DNA from: Aquabacterium sp. OR-4
Lineage (GTDB): Bacteria > Pseudomonadota > Gammaproteobacteria > Burkholderiales > Burkholderiaceae_C
DNA: 64,000 bases
Reading direction: 5' to 3'
NCBI RefSeq assembly: GCF_025290835.2
Contig: NZ_JAOCQD020000002.1
Span: 310,001 to 374,000, forward strand
The translations under genes were made by a program, and so were the position numbers. Shown here in pieces: positions 54,895 to 62,990 of this stretch (positions are counted from its first letter, which is position 1; the number at the start of each line of letters is the position of its first letter). The notes beneath the pieces were generated by a model. That model was not told where the DNA came from, did not search any database, and was given only the letters and a program-made list of their open reading frames with translations.

Positions 54895-57245
54895 GAGTTT
54901 CTCCCTTTTGCTGCGATCTTGATTAAGAAGCCTAAGCCCTTTTCCACTTGATCGTCGAGTTCGATGCTGCCGCCCATTTCTCCGAGGGCCTGTCGAACAT
55001 GATATAGCCCTAGACCTGAGCCTTGTGTGGTGGTGTATCCCATTTCAAAGATTCGTGCGCGATTCGTCCCTGGCGCCAAGCCGCGTCCGTTATCGCTCAC
55101 ATGAATAGTTAGGCTACTCTTATCCTGCTGCGTTAGAACGAACTTGATACGCGAGGCCTTCGCCTTTCTTGCATTACTAACCAAGTTATCGACAATTATT
55201 GAAGCATCAATCGGATTGAATCGCAGCCGTAAACCAGGATGAGAATTCTCAGCTGTAATCTGCAGCCTCGCGCTGCCCGTGGTGCGGGCGATTTGCTCGA
55301 TGTAATCGTAGATGAACGCAGCCAGATCGGTGTCAATTTTTTCCGAATCAAGCTTGAAGTTCGCTTTCGCCGCAAACTTCGTGACCGACATAACCTTCTT
55401 GTTTAGGAAGGCCATTTGCTCCAATGTCTTCAGTACGATATCGCGTGGTATAGACGCTTTGCCTGCGGTCTCATTCAGGAAATTCTCGATCTGCTGCGCG
55501 ATGTCAACGGCGTAAATCGTGACCTGATGATGCAAATTTAGGATCGTGGCAGTGTCTACATTTACAAACGACTCCAGAAAATGAGCGCGACGCCTTTCGG
55601 TCTCGATCTCAGCTTCTGCAGTCACAGCTCGGCGAGTTGCGAATTCTGCTGCGGCCAGAGCCTTATCGGCCACTCGGCGGGCGTCGGCCTCCGACTTCTT
55701 CAGGTCATCAAAGCGTCGCTCAGCCGAATCGAGTCGGGCCAGCATTTTCGTGTCGTTCGTTTTTTCGGCGATTGCACGTAAGCTGACGAGCGAGGTTTCA
55801 AAGTCACTAGAGCGTTCATTTAGCAGGTCAACAAGCCGCTTGCTGTATTGAATCAGACGCACCTTGTCGTTGTCGACAAGATTGGCAACAGCCGCGGACA
55901 CACGGGCACGCCCGGGATCCGTCAACAGTCGAGACAGATCGTCAGTCTTGCCATCTGCTGCATCCGTCCAAGACACAGGAACGACATACTTCTCTAGGCG
56001 CTTTAGACAGTGCTCCATAACTGCCTTGCGAAGTTGCTCGACGGCAGGCGTATCGATCAATCCCTGGTTGCGACTCGATGCCTCCTGAAAATCATCATCC
56101 GAGCCGGATACGTCTACCCGCCCAATTACTTCACGCGACCCCAAATAGCGTGTATAGCCTTGCTGTTTGCGTCGATTGAAACCAAACCAATCATCCCCAT
56201 CCTCCCCGATTGGATATACGCGAAAACTGTTTCTAAATAAAAATACCGATCCAAACTGGACGGATGGCAGGCCAACGCGCCGGGCAAAGGTCGCTTTTGC
56301 CGAATGATTGAGGTAGTAGATTTCGCAGCTAAATTCAGCTGTCGAAAGATGTTGATACGGATTCGGCTCGGCGATTTTGTAGATGACCTCACCCCGATCA
56401 GTCAATGTCGTGTGAAGCTCCTCTTTGCCGATGTTCACTTCAATGAACGTCGTCTTTTCTTTAAGGGTCGCAAAGATGAAGTTGCCGATTTGTCCATTGA
56501 CCAGAGCTTTGGGGAGAGGTTTCTCGCCATCCTTGGCATGTTCCGCAACAAGTCGCTTATCCTCAGCCACCTCAGCTGGCGCAATAATGTGAATCCCGAA
56601 ACCGTCAGTCTCGTCGCCAAATGGATTGATAAGCTTCGCCAGTGACGCTTTCAAATCAAGAATGCGCTGGCGTGGCCAGGGACGACGTAGTCGCTGGATG
56701 GTGACCGCCGTACCGTGTTTGAGGGTTGACTCAAACTTGCGCAATTCACGCGGTAGGTCAAACGCCACCTGTTCGATGTAGCGGACAGGCACCTTCTCGA
56801 AGTGCTCCTTGGCGTCCTTCTCGAACAGTTCCCAGTCGACAGTCAGACGATGGACGGCTTTGGCGCGCCCTCGCGGGCGACTCTGAATGATGACTTCCTC
56901 ACCCAGTCGATCGGACGAGAAGCGGCCAATGCCCTTGCTGCCCGCGTAATGCCGACGTTCAGCGGCAACGTTTCGAAAGTCATCAGCAGACCGGTCGCTA
57001 CGCTTAGAAGAGTAGGCAACGAACAACCATTTGCTAGTGAGGTCTTCGTAGGACATCCCGGAGCCGTTGTCCGCGATGACGATCATGTCCTCGTCAAAAT
57101 ACAGCCTCACGCTGTCTGCGCCAGCGTCGAAAGAATTCTTGACGAGTTCAAAAATCGCGACTTCGTCGTCCGTAATCAGCTCACGCCCAAGCACGCGCTT
57201 GAGACCGGTACTTACATCGAAATGCAGGTTGCTCTTTGTAGCCAA
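54891..57245 (-). CDS. Dual-GHKL ATPase / histidine kinase-like sensor
   Basis: A 784-residue soluble protein with two ATP-binding GHKL modules. The N-terminal one (residues 20-190) is of Hsp90/MutL/MORC type: FELVKNSFDAGAD at 33-45, IADNGSGMS at 57-65 and GSKGIGRFSSDRLG at 102-115. A middle region of about 250 residues and a long coiled coil (about 480-555) follow. A DHp-like helix has LHHQ (His572/His573). The C-terminal kinase ATPase has N-box VDNLVSNARKA, G1 VSDNGRGLAPG and G2 GYTTTQGSGLGL. No transmembrane helix is seen. It is coupled to the receiver gene. It looks like a cytoplasmic stress or invasion sensor whose first ATPase works as a clamp and second as kinase. Confidence 0.82.
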   Translation of the reverse strand: MATKSNLHFDVSTGLKRVLGRELITDDEVAIFELVKNSFDAGADSVRLYFDEDMIVIADNGSGMSYEDLTSKWLFVAYSSKRSDRSADDFRNVAAERRHYAGSKGIGRFSSDRLGEEVIIQSRPRGRAKAVHRLTVDWELFEKDAKEHFEKVPVRYIEQVAFDLPRELRKFESTLKHGTAVTIQRLRRPWPRQRILDLKASLAKLINPFGDETDGFGIHIIAPAEVAEDKRLVAEHAKDGEKPLPKALVNGQIGNFIFATLKEKTTFIEVNIGKEELHTTLTDRGEVIYKIAEPNPYQHLSTAEFSCEIYYLNHSAKATFARRVGLPSVQFGSVFLFRNSFRVYPIGEDGDDWFGFNRRKQQGYTRYLGSREVIGRVDVSGSDDDFQEASSRNQGLIDTPAVEQLRKAVMEHCLKRLEKYVVPVSWTDAADGKTDDLSRLLTDPGRARVSAAVANLVDNDKVRLIQYSKRLVDLLNERSSDFETSLVSLRAIAEKTNDTKMLARLDSAERRFDDLKKSEADARRVADKALAAAEFATRRAVTAEAEIETERRRAHFLESFVNVDTATILNLHHQVTIYAVDIAQQIENFLNETAGKASIPRDIVLKTLEQMAFLNKKVMSVTKFAAKANFKLDSEKIDTDLAAFIYDYIEQIARTTGSARLQITAENSHPGLRLRFNPIDASIIVDNLVSNARKAKASRIKFVLTQQDKSSLTIHVSDNGRGLAPGTNRARIFEMGYTTTQGSGLGLYHVRQALGEMGGSIELDDQVEKGLGFLIKIAAKGRNS

Positions 57246-57283
57246 ACCTTTCTCCCAATTCGTTCTGCCGGTAGGCGCGTTGC

Positions 57284-57490
57284 TCAGTCGATCTGTGTCG
57301 TCTTACGCGGTCCCTTGGTACCGCCAATCGACTTCGCCCCTGCAATACCCCTCCTCGTGCAGTAGTCCATCACCATGAACTCAACCATTGAGGCCAAGCT
57401 GCGGCGCTCTAGCCCTGCCGCAGCGACCAAGGCGGCCTTCACGTCCGGCGGGACGCGAACACTGACGACTTCGGTTTTGGTGACGGCCAA
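57284..57490 (-). CDS. Ribbon-helix-helix (CopG/Arc-type) regulator
   Basis: A 68-residue protein. VVSVRVPPDVKAALVAAAG has the strand-helix pattern of RHH proteins, followed by RRSLASMVEFMVMDYC. The start is a TTG supported by AGGAG six bases upstream; a GTG inside the strand is the alternative. It is 38 bases ahead of the dual-GHKL gene on the same strand, so it leads the operon. A 16-bp palindrome 16 bases before its start is a fitting autoregulatory operator. Confidence 0.78.
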   Translation of the reverse strand: MAVTKTEVVSVRVPPDVKAALVAAAGLERRSLASMVEFMVMDYCTRRGIAGAKSIGGTKGPRKTTQID

Positions 57491-57506
57491 GGAAGCTCCT
57501 GTATGA

Positions 57507-57522
57507 AAAACGCTAGCGTTTT
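57507..57522. promoter_or_regulatory. Perfect 16-bp palindrome, candidate RHH operator
   Basis: AAAACGCTAGCGTTTT lies between the RHH start codon and its upstream region. RHH repressors of antitoxin type usually bind palindromes in their own promoter. A second, shorter inverted repeat (GTCGC-TAG-GCGAC, 57538-57550) is 15 bases further upstream. This arrangement predicts negative autoregulation of the RHH/kinase/receiver operon. Confidence 0.65.
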
Positions 57523-57854
57523 GCGCAGGGTAGCAGAGTCGCTAGGCGACCGGACTCGGACCACGGCGAAAAACAATCCCGACACCCAAAGTGGGGTATT
57601 GAAAGCAGCACGCTGCCAGGATGACAGCAGCTTCGGGCCAACTGCTTGTTGACAAACAAGCGTGCAAGCCTTGTCGCACAAGGATTGCAGGGCCGGCCGG
57701 TCGCGCCACCTGAAATTCGCCTCTGCACACATGGCCTTGCGACCAGTGGGCGCTGGAGGCATCGGCCGTTTGCCGCACGTCGCGACCCTGCCTACGATGC
57801 CAGCCAATCCAGATCAATTTGGACTGTCCTCGACTAGCGCGAACTGGCCCAGCC
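57523..57854. other. Intergenic region between the RHH operon and the HTH/tnsA genes
   Basis: No supported gene. It separates two divergent transcripts and should hold both promoters. A TTGACA box is at 57649-57654, but no good -10 follows at the right distance. The only structured features seen are the short inverted repeat at 57538-57550 and the palindrome next to the RHH gene. Confidence 0.5.
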
Positions 57855-58127
57855 ATGCAGACCAACTTCTTCGAAACGCTCAACAGCAGCTACGGCCCGT
57901 TGATGGATGCGAAAGCCATCTGCAAGGTCCTGCACTACCCCACTGTGGCGGCATTGCAGGCCGCCAGAGCGCGCGGCAAGTTGAGGTTCAAGACCGTCGA
58001 AATGGAAGGTAGGCGCGGCGTGTTCGCGGCCACCGCGGACGTAGCGCGCTACCTGGACGAAATTTGGAGCCCGAACTCGGGCAGCGAAGCAGCGAGCGCC
58101 GGCCAGCACACTGCCAACGCAGGATGA
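57855..58127 (+). CDS. Small helix-turn-helix protein (AlpA/PrtN-like)
   Basis: A 90-residue protein with YGPLMDAKAICKVLHYPTVAAL, a helix-turn-helix start resembling those of AlpA excisionase or PrtN-type activators, followed by ARGKLRFKTVEMEGRRGVFAATADVARYLDEI, the wing and final helix. The tail is Ser/Ala-rich. It is the first plus-strand gene of the Tn7-like region, 350 bases before tnsA. It may regulate transposition or act as an accessory end-binding factor. The assignment is tentative. Confidence 0.6.
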   Translation: MQTNFFETLNSSYGPLMDAKAICKVLHYPTVAALQAARARGKLRFKTVEMEGRRGVFAATADVARYLDEIWSPNSGSEAASAGQHTANAG

Positions 58128-58474
58128 CGTTGCGCCATCCATCAACCTCGACCTGAGCCGCCGGAGGACCGACAAGACCCAGACGCCACATCGACAAGGA
58201 CAAAAACGATGGGCAGAAAGCAAAAAGGCCACTCGTTGGAGCGAGCGGCCTTCTGCGGCTTTCTGTCCAGGGGAATCTGGAACAAGCCATCCTTGGCGGG
58301 ATTGGCTCCAATCTAACCGCGCTGGTCCGGCGCGTCAAGTTCCCCATGCTCATTTCATCGACCGCGGCGACGCGAGCGCTGGATGCGCTCGCCCTGCCGA
58401 CACTGAAAGGGGAACACCATGGACCGAGGTCACCACCTCACGCATGGCCCCTCCCACACACCGGGAGGGACGCC
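58128..58474. other. Intergenic region with an imperfect hairpin before tnsA
   Basis: No supported gene. At 58225-58252 AAGGCCACTCG faces CGAGCGGCCTT (one mismatch, six-base loop), preceded by A-rich and followed by C/T-rich sequence, so it may end the small HTH transcript. Upstream of tnsA a GGGAGGGA ribosome site stands five bases before the ATG. Confidence 0.5.
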
Positions 58475-59134
58475 ATGTTGACCGACGCCGAGCTTCATCA
58501 GCTCTTCGAGAAACTTCAACTGCCCGAGGTCGGCCGCGCCCGCGTGCCGTTCATTCGCGACAACCCACCGTCTCGGGCCGTTCGCACCAACAAGGCGTCC
58601 GGCAAGACGCGGTATGCCGGCATCAAGATGCCCTTCGTCGTGGAGGCGGAGGCCGTCAGCACCGAGTACGCCGCCATCGTCGAATGGGATCACGACGAGG
58701 AAACGCTGGAGTACTACTCGCAGCCGCAGGCCTTGAAGATCGCGTACCTGGGCCCAGACCGGGTCCGGCGCATCACAACCCAGACCACGCCGGACTACCT
58801 GCGCATCACGCGATCGGGCATTGCCTTCGTCGAGTGCAAGCGCGAAGAGCAACTCGAGCGCCTGGCCAAGGAGCAGCCGGGGCGCTACCAGCGTGACCAC
58901 GATGGGCGCTGGCGATCGCCACCGTCAGTAGTGGCAGCGGCCGAGTTCGGCTGCTTGTTCGAGATTCGATCGTCCGCCGCCAACAACTGGACCTTGATCG
59001 AGAACCTGGAACTGCTGAAGGACTTCACCATCGGCGAGCCGGCCGAGGTGGATGGATCTCAGCCTCCACCGCACGCAGTTGCTCGGGAGGAAGCTTGTGG
59101 AACGGCCTGGAGAGAGGGAGCGAACCAGGCCTGA
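58475..59134 (+). CDS. tnsA: TnsA-like endonuclease of a Tn7-like element
   Basis: A 219-residue protein with the restriction-endonuclease fold that cuts the 5' strands at Tn7-like ends. The active-site pattern is Asp107 in TTPDYL and Glu120-x-Lys122 in AFVECKRE, with an upstream acidic residue in the EYAAIVEWDHDEETLEYYSQP segment. The start at MLTDAELHQL has a good ribosome site. Unusually it does not sit in one operon with tnsB and tnsC but faces them, its 3' end overlapping tniQ by 110 bp. The last 30 residues are probably non-core. Confidence 0.85.
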   Translation: MLTDAELHQLFEKLQLPEVGRARVPFIRDNPPSRAVRTNKASGKTRYAGIKMPFVVEAEAVSTEYAAIVEWDHDEETLEYYSQPQALKIAYLGPDRVRRITTQTTPDYLRITRSGIAFVECKREEQLERLAKEQPGRYQRDHDGRWRSPPSVVAAAEFGCLFEIRSSAANNWTLIENLELLKDFTIGEPAEVDGSQPPPHAVAREEACGTAWREGANQA

Positions 59135-60074
59135 GGCGCGGCTCGGGCGTGACCAGATGACCTTGCAACAGGTCGAGGGGAGGCGTTCCCAGCCGGTAGC
59201 ACACCTCCAGGAACGTGTCCATGCGGGGGCGTTTCTTGAGGAGAACCCAATCCGCCATCACCTTGTCGCAGACCCTCAGTGATGTAGCCAGCTGCCTGTG
59301 CGAGCCGTCGTGCGTGATGTCAGCAACCCGCCGAAGCCCGGCCGCGAAGCGCTCCGGCGCCGCGTGTTCAACGGCGCTGTTCCGCAAGGCGATCATGGCG
59401 CCCAGGCCCTTGGTGATGAAGTACTGACGGACAGAGAGCCGATGCGCCGAGAACAGGCCTGAGCGCCAGCCCAGCGATGCACCACATGCCCCGCAGCGCC
59501 CGTAGAAGGCGCTGTCGCAGATGGGCTGTTGGGGTGCATTGCACTTGAGGCAACGGGACTGCAACTCGCACATGTGGATCGGGCAATGCGTGACGCTGGA
59601 GCACGACCACAGCAGAGGGAAGTTGTGCGGCTCCCCTGCCGACTCAGCCTCGGCCAGGCAGTCCGGGCACCACGTCCTGGTGGGATGCAGAAGGCCAGCG
59701 CCCTTGCCGTCGAACAGTCCCGACCAATGCAGGAAGGTCGAGGACTGAAGGCTCGGCTTGCAGGTCAGGTCTACCAGCGCCGCCGACACCTCGGATGCGT
59801 ACTTGCCGTAGCCGTTCACCGTGCGGGCGTACTCGGTGGCGAAGCGGAACCTCCCGTAGTGGACCGTCACGCTGGTCTTCGGCAGCACGATCTGAACCAG
59901 CAGATCCATCACCCGAAGCTGGTGCTCGCGTGCAAGACGGTGCAGGTAGTTCAGCAGCGACTCCTGCATCGGCGTGCCCTCGTCGATGATCGGGCAGTGA
60001 TACAGAGTGCTGCGGGGAGCCATCGCCGGCGCTTCAGCGTCGTCGGCAAACAGGTCGTAGGTGAGTTCAGGCAT
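59025..60074 (-). CDS. tniQ: TniQ-family target-selection protein
   Basis: A 349-residue protein of the TniQ/TnsD family, which picks the target site and recruits TnsC. The zinc-finger ligands are visible: Cys136/Cys139 (TWCPDC), Cys164/His167 (HCPIH), and a second set Cys175/Cys178 and Cys194/Cys197 (CLKC, CGAC). The N-terminus MQESLLNYLHRLAREHQL is the typical TniQ opening after a short extension. The C-terminal helical region is short, closer to TniQ than to full TnsD (about 500 residues), so it may target by protein or RNA contacts rather than a dedicated DNA site. The start overlaps the tnsC stop by eight bases. Confidence 0.87.
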   Translation of the reverse strand: MPELTYDLFADDAEAPAMAPRSTLYHCPIIDEGTPMQESLLNYLHRLAREHQLRVMDLLVQIVLPKTSVTVHYGRFRFATEYARTVNGYGKYASEVSAALVDLTCKPSLQSSTFLHWSGLFDGKGAGLLHPTRTWCPDCLAEAESAGEPHNFPLLWSCSSVTHCPIHMCELQSRCLKCNAPQQPICDSAFYGRCGACGASLGWRSGLFSAHRLSVRQYFITKGLGAMIALRNSAVEHAAPERFAAGLRRVADITHDGSHRQLATSLRVCDKVMADWVLLKKRPRMDTFLEVCYRLGTPPLDLLQGHLVTPEPRLRPGSLPLSRPFHKLPPEQLRAVEAEIHPPRPARRW

Positions 60075-61206
60075 GGGCCACCCCCACCGGGTCGCGCGAC
60101 GGGCCGCGCAAGCCTGCGCGCCCAGTTCGCCTTTTGGCCGTGGGCGCAGGTTCTGGGGCCACGATCTCTGGCGCGCGCAGATACAGCGAAGGCGTGTAGT
60201 CCAGGCCGAGCTCTTTGGCCAGTTGGGTGTCCTCGATCTCCAGCAGCTTCAGTTCACCAGCGGTGGCCTCCGCGTCCAGACGACGGATCTGGCCGTTCGG
60301 CAGGGCAGTCGCCTCCAGGATGGCCCTTGAAATGCAATGCCGGCCGTCCGGGTCGGACAGCGCCATTACGAAGGCCCGGTCGAGCCAATCCTTCAAGACC
60401 CCGATACACCCCAGAGACTTGAAGTGAAAGAAGTCGAAGTGCTCCGCGAGTCCTTCCTCCTTGGGCAGGTCGATGGCGTTAATCAGGTTACCCAGGGCCT
60501 CGGTGAAGCTGTGGTCCACGCCGCCGATCGAGGGGTGTGACCGGTATCGCTGCAAGTGGATGATCTGGGAGCGCCGAAGCAACTGTCCCGTCCCTTCGAG
60601 GATGCCCAGCAGGTCGTACGCGCCGATGAGTACGATGGGGATCTTCAGTTCGACGGCCAGCGACTTCAGGATCTCGAACTGAAGGCTGGGAACTGATCCG
60701 CGCTTCAGCCGAAGCAGGGCGCTGGCCTCGTCGATCATGATGACCGGCACATTCCGATTCCGGACCAAGCTCTCCAGGCTGCGCCGAAGCTCCTCGCGTA
60801 CCAGGCCCTTGGTGCTGTCGAGCTTGCGCCCGTCGAGGTTCATTTCGAATCTCGGCAGAACCCTGCGGTCAATCAGCACCTCGGCCGCATTGACCAGAAA
60901 CCGGATGTGCAGATCCTTCCAGTTGAAGTGCCCGTCCAATGGCGTCGGTGCACGCGAGGACAGGTAGGGCAGAAAGCCTGGGTCGCGTGCCATGCGCTCC
61001 GCGTGGATCTTCTGCAGGCGGTCCTCGGCGGCGGCAACCAGGGTGCTCTTGCCCACGCCTGAGGGGCCGACCAGCACGATGACGCTTTCAGGCCGCGGTT
61101 GTTGGAGGGCGCCGATCAGCGTGCCGAAGGCCTCGCCGACACTCGTATGCTTGATGCGCTTGGCGCGGAAGGCCGCGAGGCGCGGGTCGATGGTGTTGGC
61201 AGTCAT
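60067..61206 (-). CDS. tnsC: TnsC/TniB AAA+ ATPase of the Tn7-like element
   Basis: A 379-residue regulator that forms filaments on target DNA and activates the transposase. Walker A GPSGVGKST is at residues 47-55 and Walker B VIMIDEAS at 155-162. The opening RLAAFRAKRIKHTSVGEAF and the sensor region (IPIVLIGAYDLLGILEG, then LLRRSQIIHLQRY) are usual for TniB/TnsC. A C-terminal extension rich in Pro/Arg may contact TnsA or TnsB. The start overlaps the tnsB stop by four bases. Confidence 0.9.
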   Translation of the reverse strand: MTANTIDPRLAAFRAKRIKHTSVGEAFGTLIGALQQPRPESVIVLVGPSGVGKSTLVAAAEDRLQKIHAERMARDPGFLPYLSSRAPTPLDGHFNWKDLHIRFLVNAAEVLIDRRVLPRFEMNLDGRKLDSTKGLVREELRRSLESLVRNRNVPVIMIDEASALLRLKRGSVPSLQFEILKSLAVELKIPIVLIGAYDLLGILEGTGQLLRRSQIIHLQRYRSHPSIGGVDHSFTEALGNLINAIDLPKEEGLAEHFDFFHFKSLGCIGVLKDWLDRAFVMALSDPDGRHCISRAILEATALPNGQIRRLDAEATAGELKLLEIEDTQLAKELGLDYTPSLYLRAPEIVAPEPAPTAKRRTGRAGLRGPSRDPVGVAHA

Positions 61207-62990
61207 AGATCCTCCAGAACGCGAATGGGACGGCGCGCAGGCGGCGCCGCGGGCGTGATGGGGCGTCGATCGACGCTCGGGGCGGGTGAGGTCGGCGATG
61301 GTGTCGTCGCCGCATTGCCGGCCAGCGGCGCGGCCGTTTGCTGGATACGCTTGCGATGCGGCGCCGCTTCGGCGTCATTGAGCTGTTGGCGGGCGACCGC
61401 CTCGTCCTGCTCGCGCTGAGCCAGGAACAGCGCCATACGTTCGGCGTTGATCGGAAGCTGCCGCCCGGCTTGACGGTCCTGAAGGCGCAGGCGTTCCGTG
61501 ACGAGCTTGACCGCACGCTCGGTCATACTTTCGAACACCGCGCGGAACTCCGAGTAGCACGCGTGCCAGAGCCCGTTGACCCAGGCGTAGGCAATGCCCG
61601 CGTCGAAGGGGTCATACCGCGCCTCCACCGAGGAGCCGAGCACGCCCGGCTCCCAGAATGCGGGGCAGTTGAACCAGCGGTAGTTGATCTTGATGCCGGC
61701 AGGGGTGACCTTTGCCGTGCCCTTGCGTACGCCAGGGCAGCTGTTGATGAGGAAGCTCTGGTCGTAAGGGATCGCGCGGTGGGCGCGATTGCCGTGCGAC
61801 CTCAGGCCCAGCGCCCATGCAGCGTTCGGTGACATCCCGAGGCCAGCGTGGTGGTTAGGGTGGTAAACGTCTTTCAGGTAGGCCTCGAAGCCGTCGTCGA
61901 AGCGCTCCATCGTCCATACGGCATGGCGTGTCGGGTCCACTTCATGGCTGATGCTGCGGAAGTGCCGCTCAACCAGATCCGTGCTTCCCAGCAGGATCTT
62001 GACGAATTGGCCTTGCGAGGAATTGAAGAGGCGTTCGCAAACGCCGCCTTCGCGCGGCTTTCCGGCACGCCGCTCGCGTTTGGTGATGCTCAGCGAAGCC
62101 AGGAGCGTCTCGTAGAAGACCGCCATGAACTCGGGCCCCTGATCGCTGACAACGATCTGCGGCACGCGGTTGTGGCGTCGAACGCAGTCGCGAATGACCA
62201 TCATGCAACTGCGGTACGACGGCTCGTCGAACGAGAGGTAGTAGGCCAGCACCTTTCGCGTGTGGGCGTCGATCAAGACAGTGAGCCAGATGGTCGCGAC
62301 GATCTGCGCCAGGCTGGAGTGCACGAACTTGAGGGGCAGGGGCGTGTGGTCGATGTGGGCGATGTGCCACGGGTGGGTGCCATGCCTTGGCGTCGTCCAC
62401 TCCAGCTGCAGGTAATGCGGCTCCATGTCGTAGGCGGCCTTCTCACCGATCCGAGTCACTGCCTGCTTGTGGCCGCCACGCTGCTTGACCAGGGTGCAGA
62501 AGTGGCGGTAGCTGATCGTCGCGAGGCCCTTCTCCTGCGCAAGCAGACGGTATCGGGCGTGCGACACGGTTCTGCTCTTGCGGCGGATGGTTTCCCAGTC
62601 GCTGGCGATGACCTCCTTGGCCAGGGCAAGCGAGGCTGGCGCCGCCCGAGGTGCACGGTTGCCACTGGTCAACGGGAGCAGGCCGATCAAGCCATTCCCA
62701 TATCGCGCTTCGGCGTCGCGAAATCGCCGCCGCCAGTACATTCGTGTGCGGCGTGAGGCCTTGGTCAACGGGTTCTTGCGTGGGTCGGCGCGGCCTTGCA
62801 GCACCTCCAGCCGCCAGATCGCTGTCCGTAGCCGCGCGGTCGGGACGCGTCGCAGGATTTCCGAGCCGTCTGTCTGCGAGATTTCGGCGGAACCGTTGTC
62901 ACCGACTATCTGATCGAGGCGTACAACAGCGGCGACCTGGAACGGATCGCCCGTGCGCTGTGGATCACGGCCCTGAGCATGGGCTGGCAC
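61203..62990 (-). CDS. tnsB: TnsB/TniA DDE transposase of the Tn7-like element
   Basis: The retroviral-integrase-like core is clear: first Asp in IAHIDHTPLPLKF, second Asp in IVVSDQGPEFM, and Glu in GGVCERLFNSSQGQF, followed by a Mu-type beta-barrel (IKINYRWFNCPAFWEPG). The N-terminal DNA-binding region includes RRRFRDAEARYGNGLIGLLP. The true start is uncertain: the frame stays open far upstream over an antitoxin remnant on the other strand. A GTG at 62990 was used, giving 595 residues; a GTG at 62804 and a TTG at 63227 are alternatives. The missing clear start may mean slight N-terminal damage. Confidence 0.82.
   Translation of the reverse strand: MPAHAQGRDPQRTGDPFQVAAVVRLDQIVGDNGSAEISQTDGSEILRRVPTARLRTAIWRLEVLQGRADPRKNPLTKASRRTRMYWRRRFRDAEARYGNGLIGLLPLTSGNRAPRAAPASLALAKEVIASDWETIRRKSRTVSHARYRLLAQEKGLATISYRHFCTLVKQRGGHKQAVTRIGEKAAYDMEPHYLQLEWTTPRHGTHPWHIAHIDHTPLPLKFVHSSLAQIVATIWLTVLIDAHTRKVLAYYLSFDEPSYRSCMMVIRDCVRRHNRVPQIVVSDQGPEFMAVFYETLLASLSITKRERRAGKPREGGVCERLFNSSQGQFVKILLGSTDLVERHFRSISHEVDPTRHAVWTMERFDDGFEAYLKDVYHPNHHAGLGMSPNAAWALGLRSHGNRAHRAIPYDQSFLINSCPGVRKGTAKVTPAGIKINYRWFNCPAFWEPGVLGSSVEARYDPFDAGIAYAWVNGLWHACYSEFRAVFESMTERAVKLVTERLRLQDRQAGRQLPINAERMALFLAQREQDEAVARQQLNDAEAAPHRKRIQQTAAPLAGNAATTPSPTSPAPSVDRRPITPAAPPARRPIRVLEDL

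Larger units (their letters stand above)
58475..62990. mobile_element. Tn7-like transposition module (tnsA facing tnsB-tnsC-tniQ)
   Basis: Four genes encode a cut-and-paste Tn7-type machine: TnsA endonuclease, TnsB DDE transposase, TnsC AAA+ regulator and TniQ target-selection protein. No CRISPR array, Cascade or Cas12k gene is present and no glmS attachment site is seen. The true ends of the element were not found. Two similar GATTTC-containing motifs 24 bases apart (62856-62861 and 62880-62885) near the tnsB start might be TnsB-binding repeats. Cargo may extend leftwards across the kinase/receiver operon and methyltransferase. Confidence 0.75.

Noticed and set aside
57600..57680. Sigma-70 promoter from the TTGACA at 57649.
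   Set aside because: No acceptable -10 box lies 16-18 bases downstream, so the match is probably chance.
58475..62990. CRISPR-associated transposon.
   Set aside because: No CRISPR repeats, Cascade or Cas12k genes were found in the window, and TniQ is flanked only by tnsA and tnsC.
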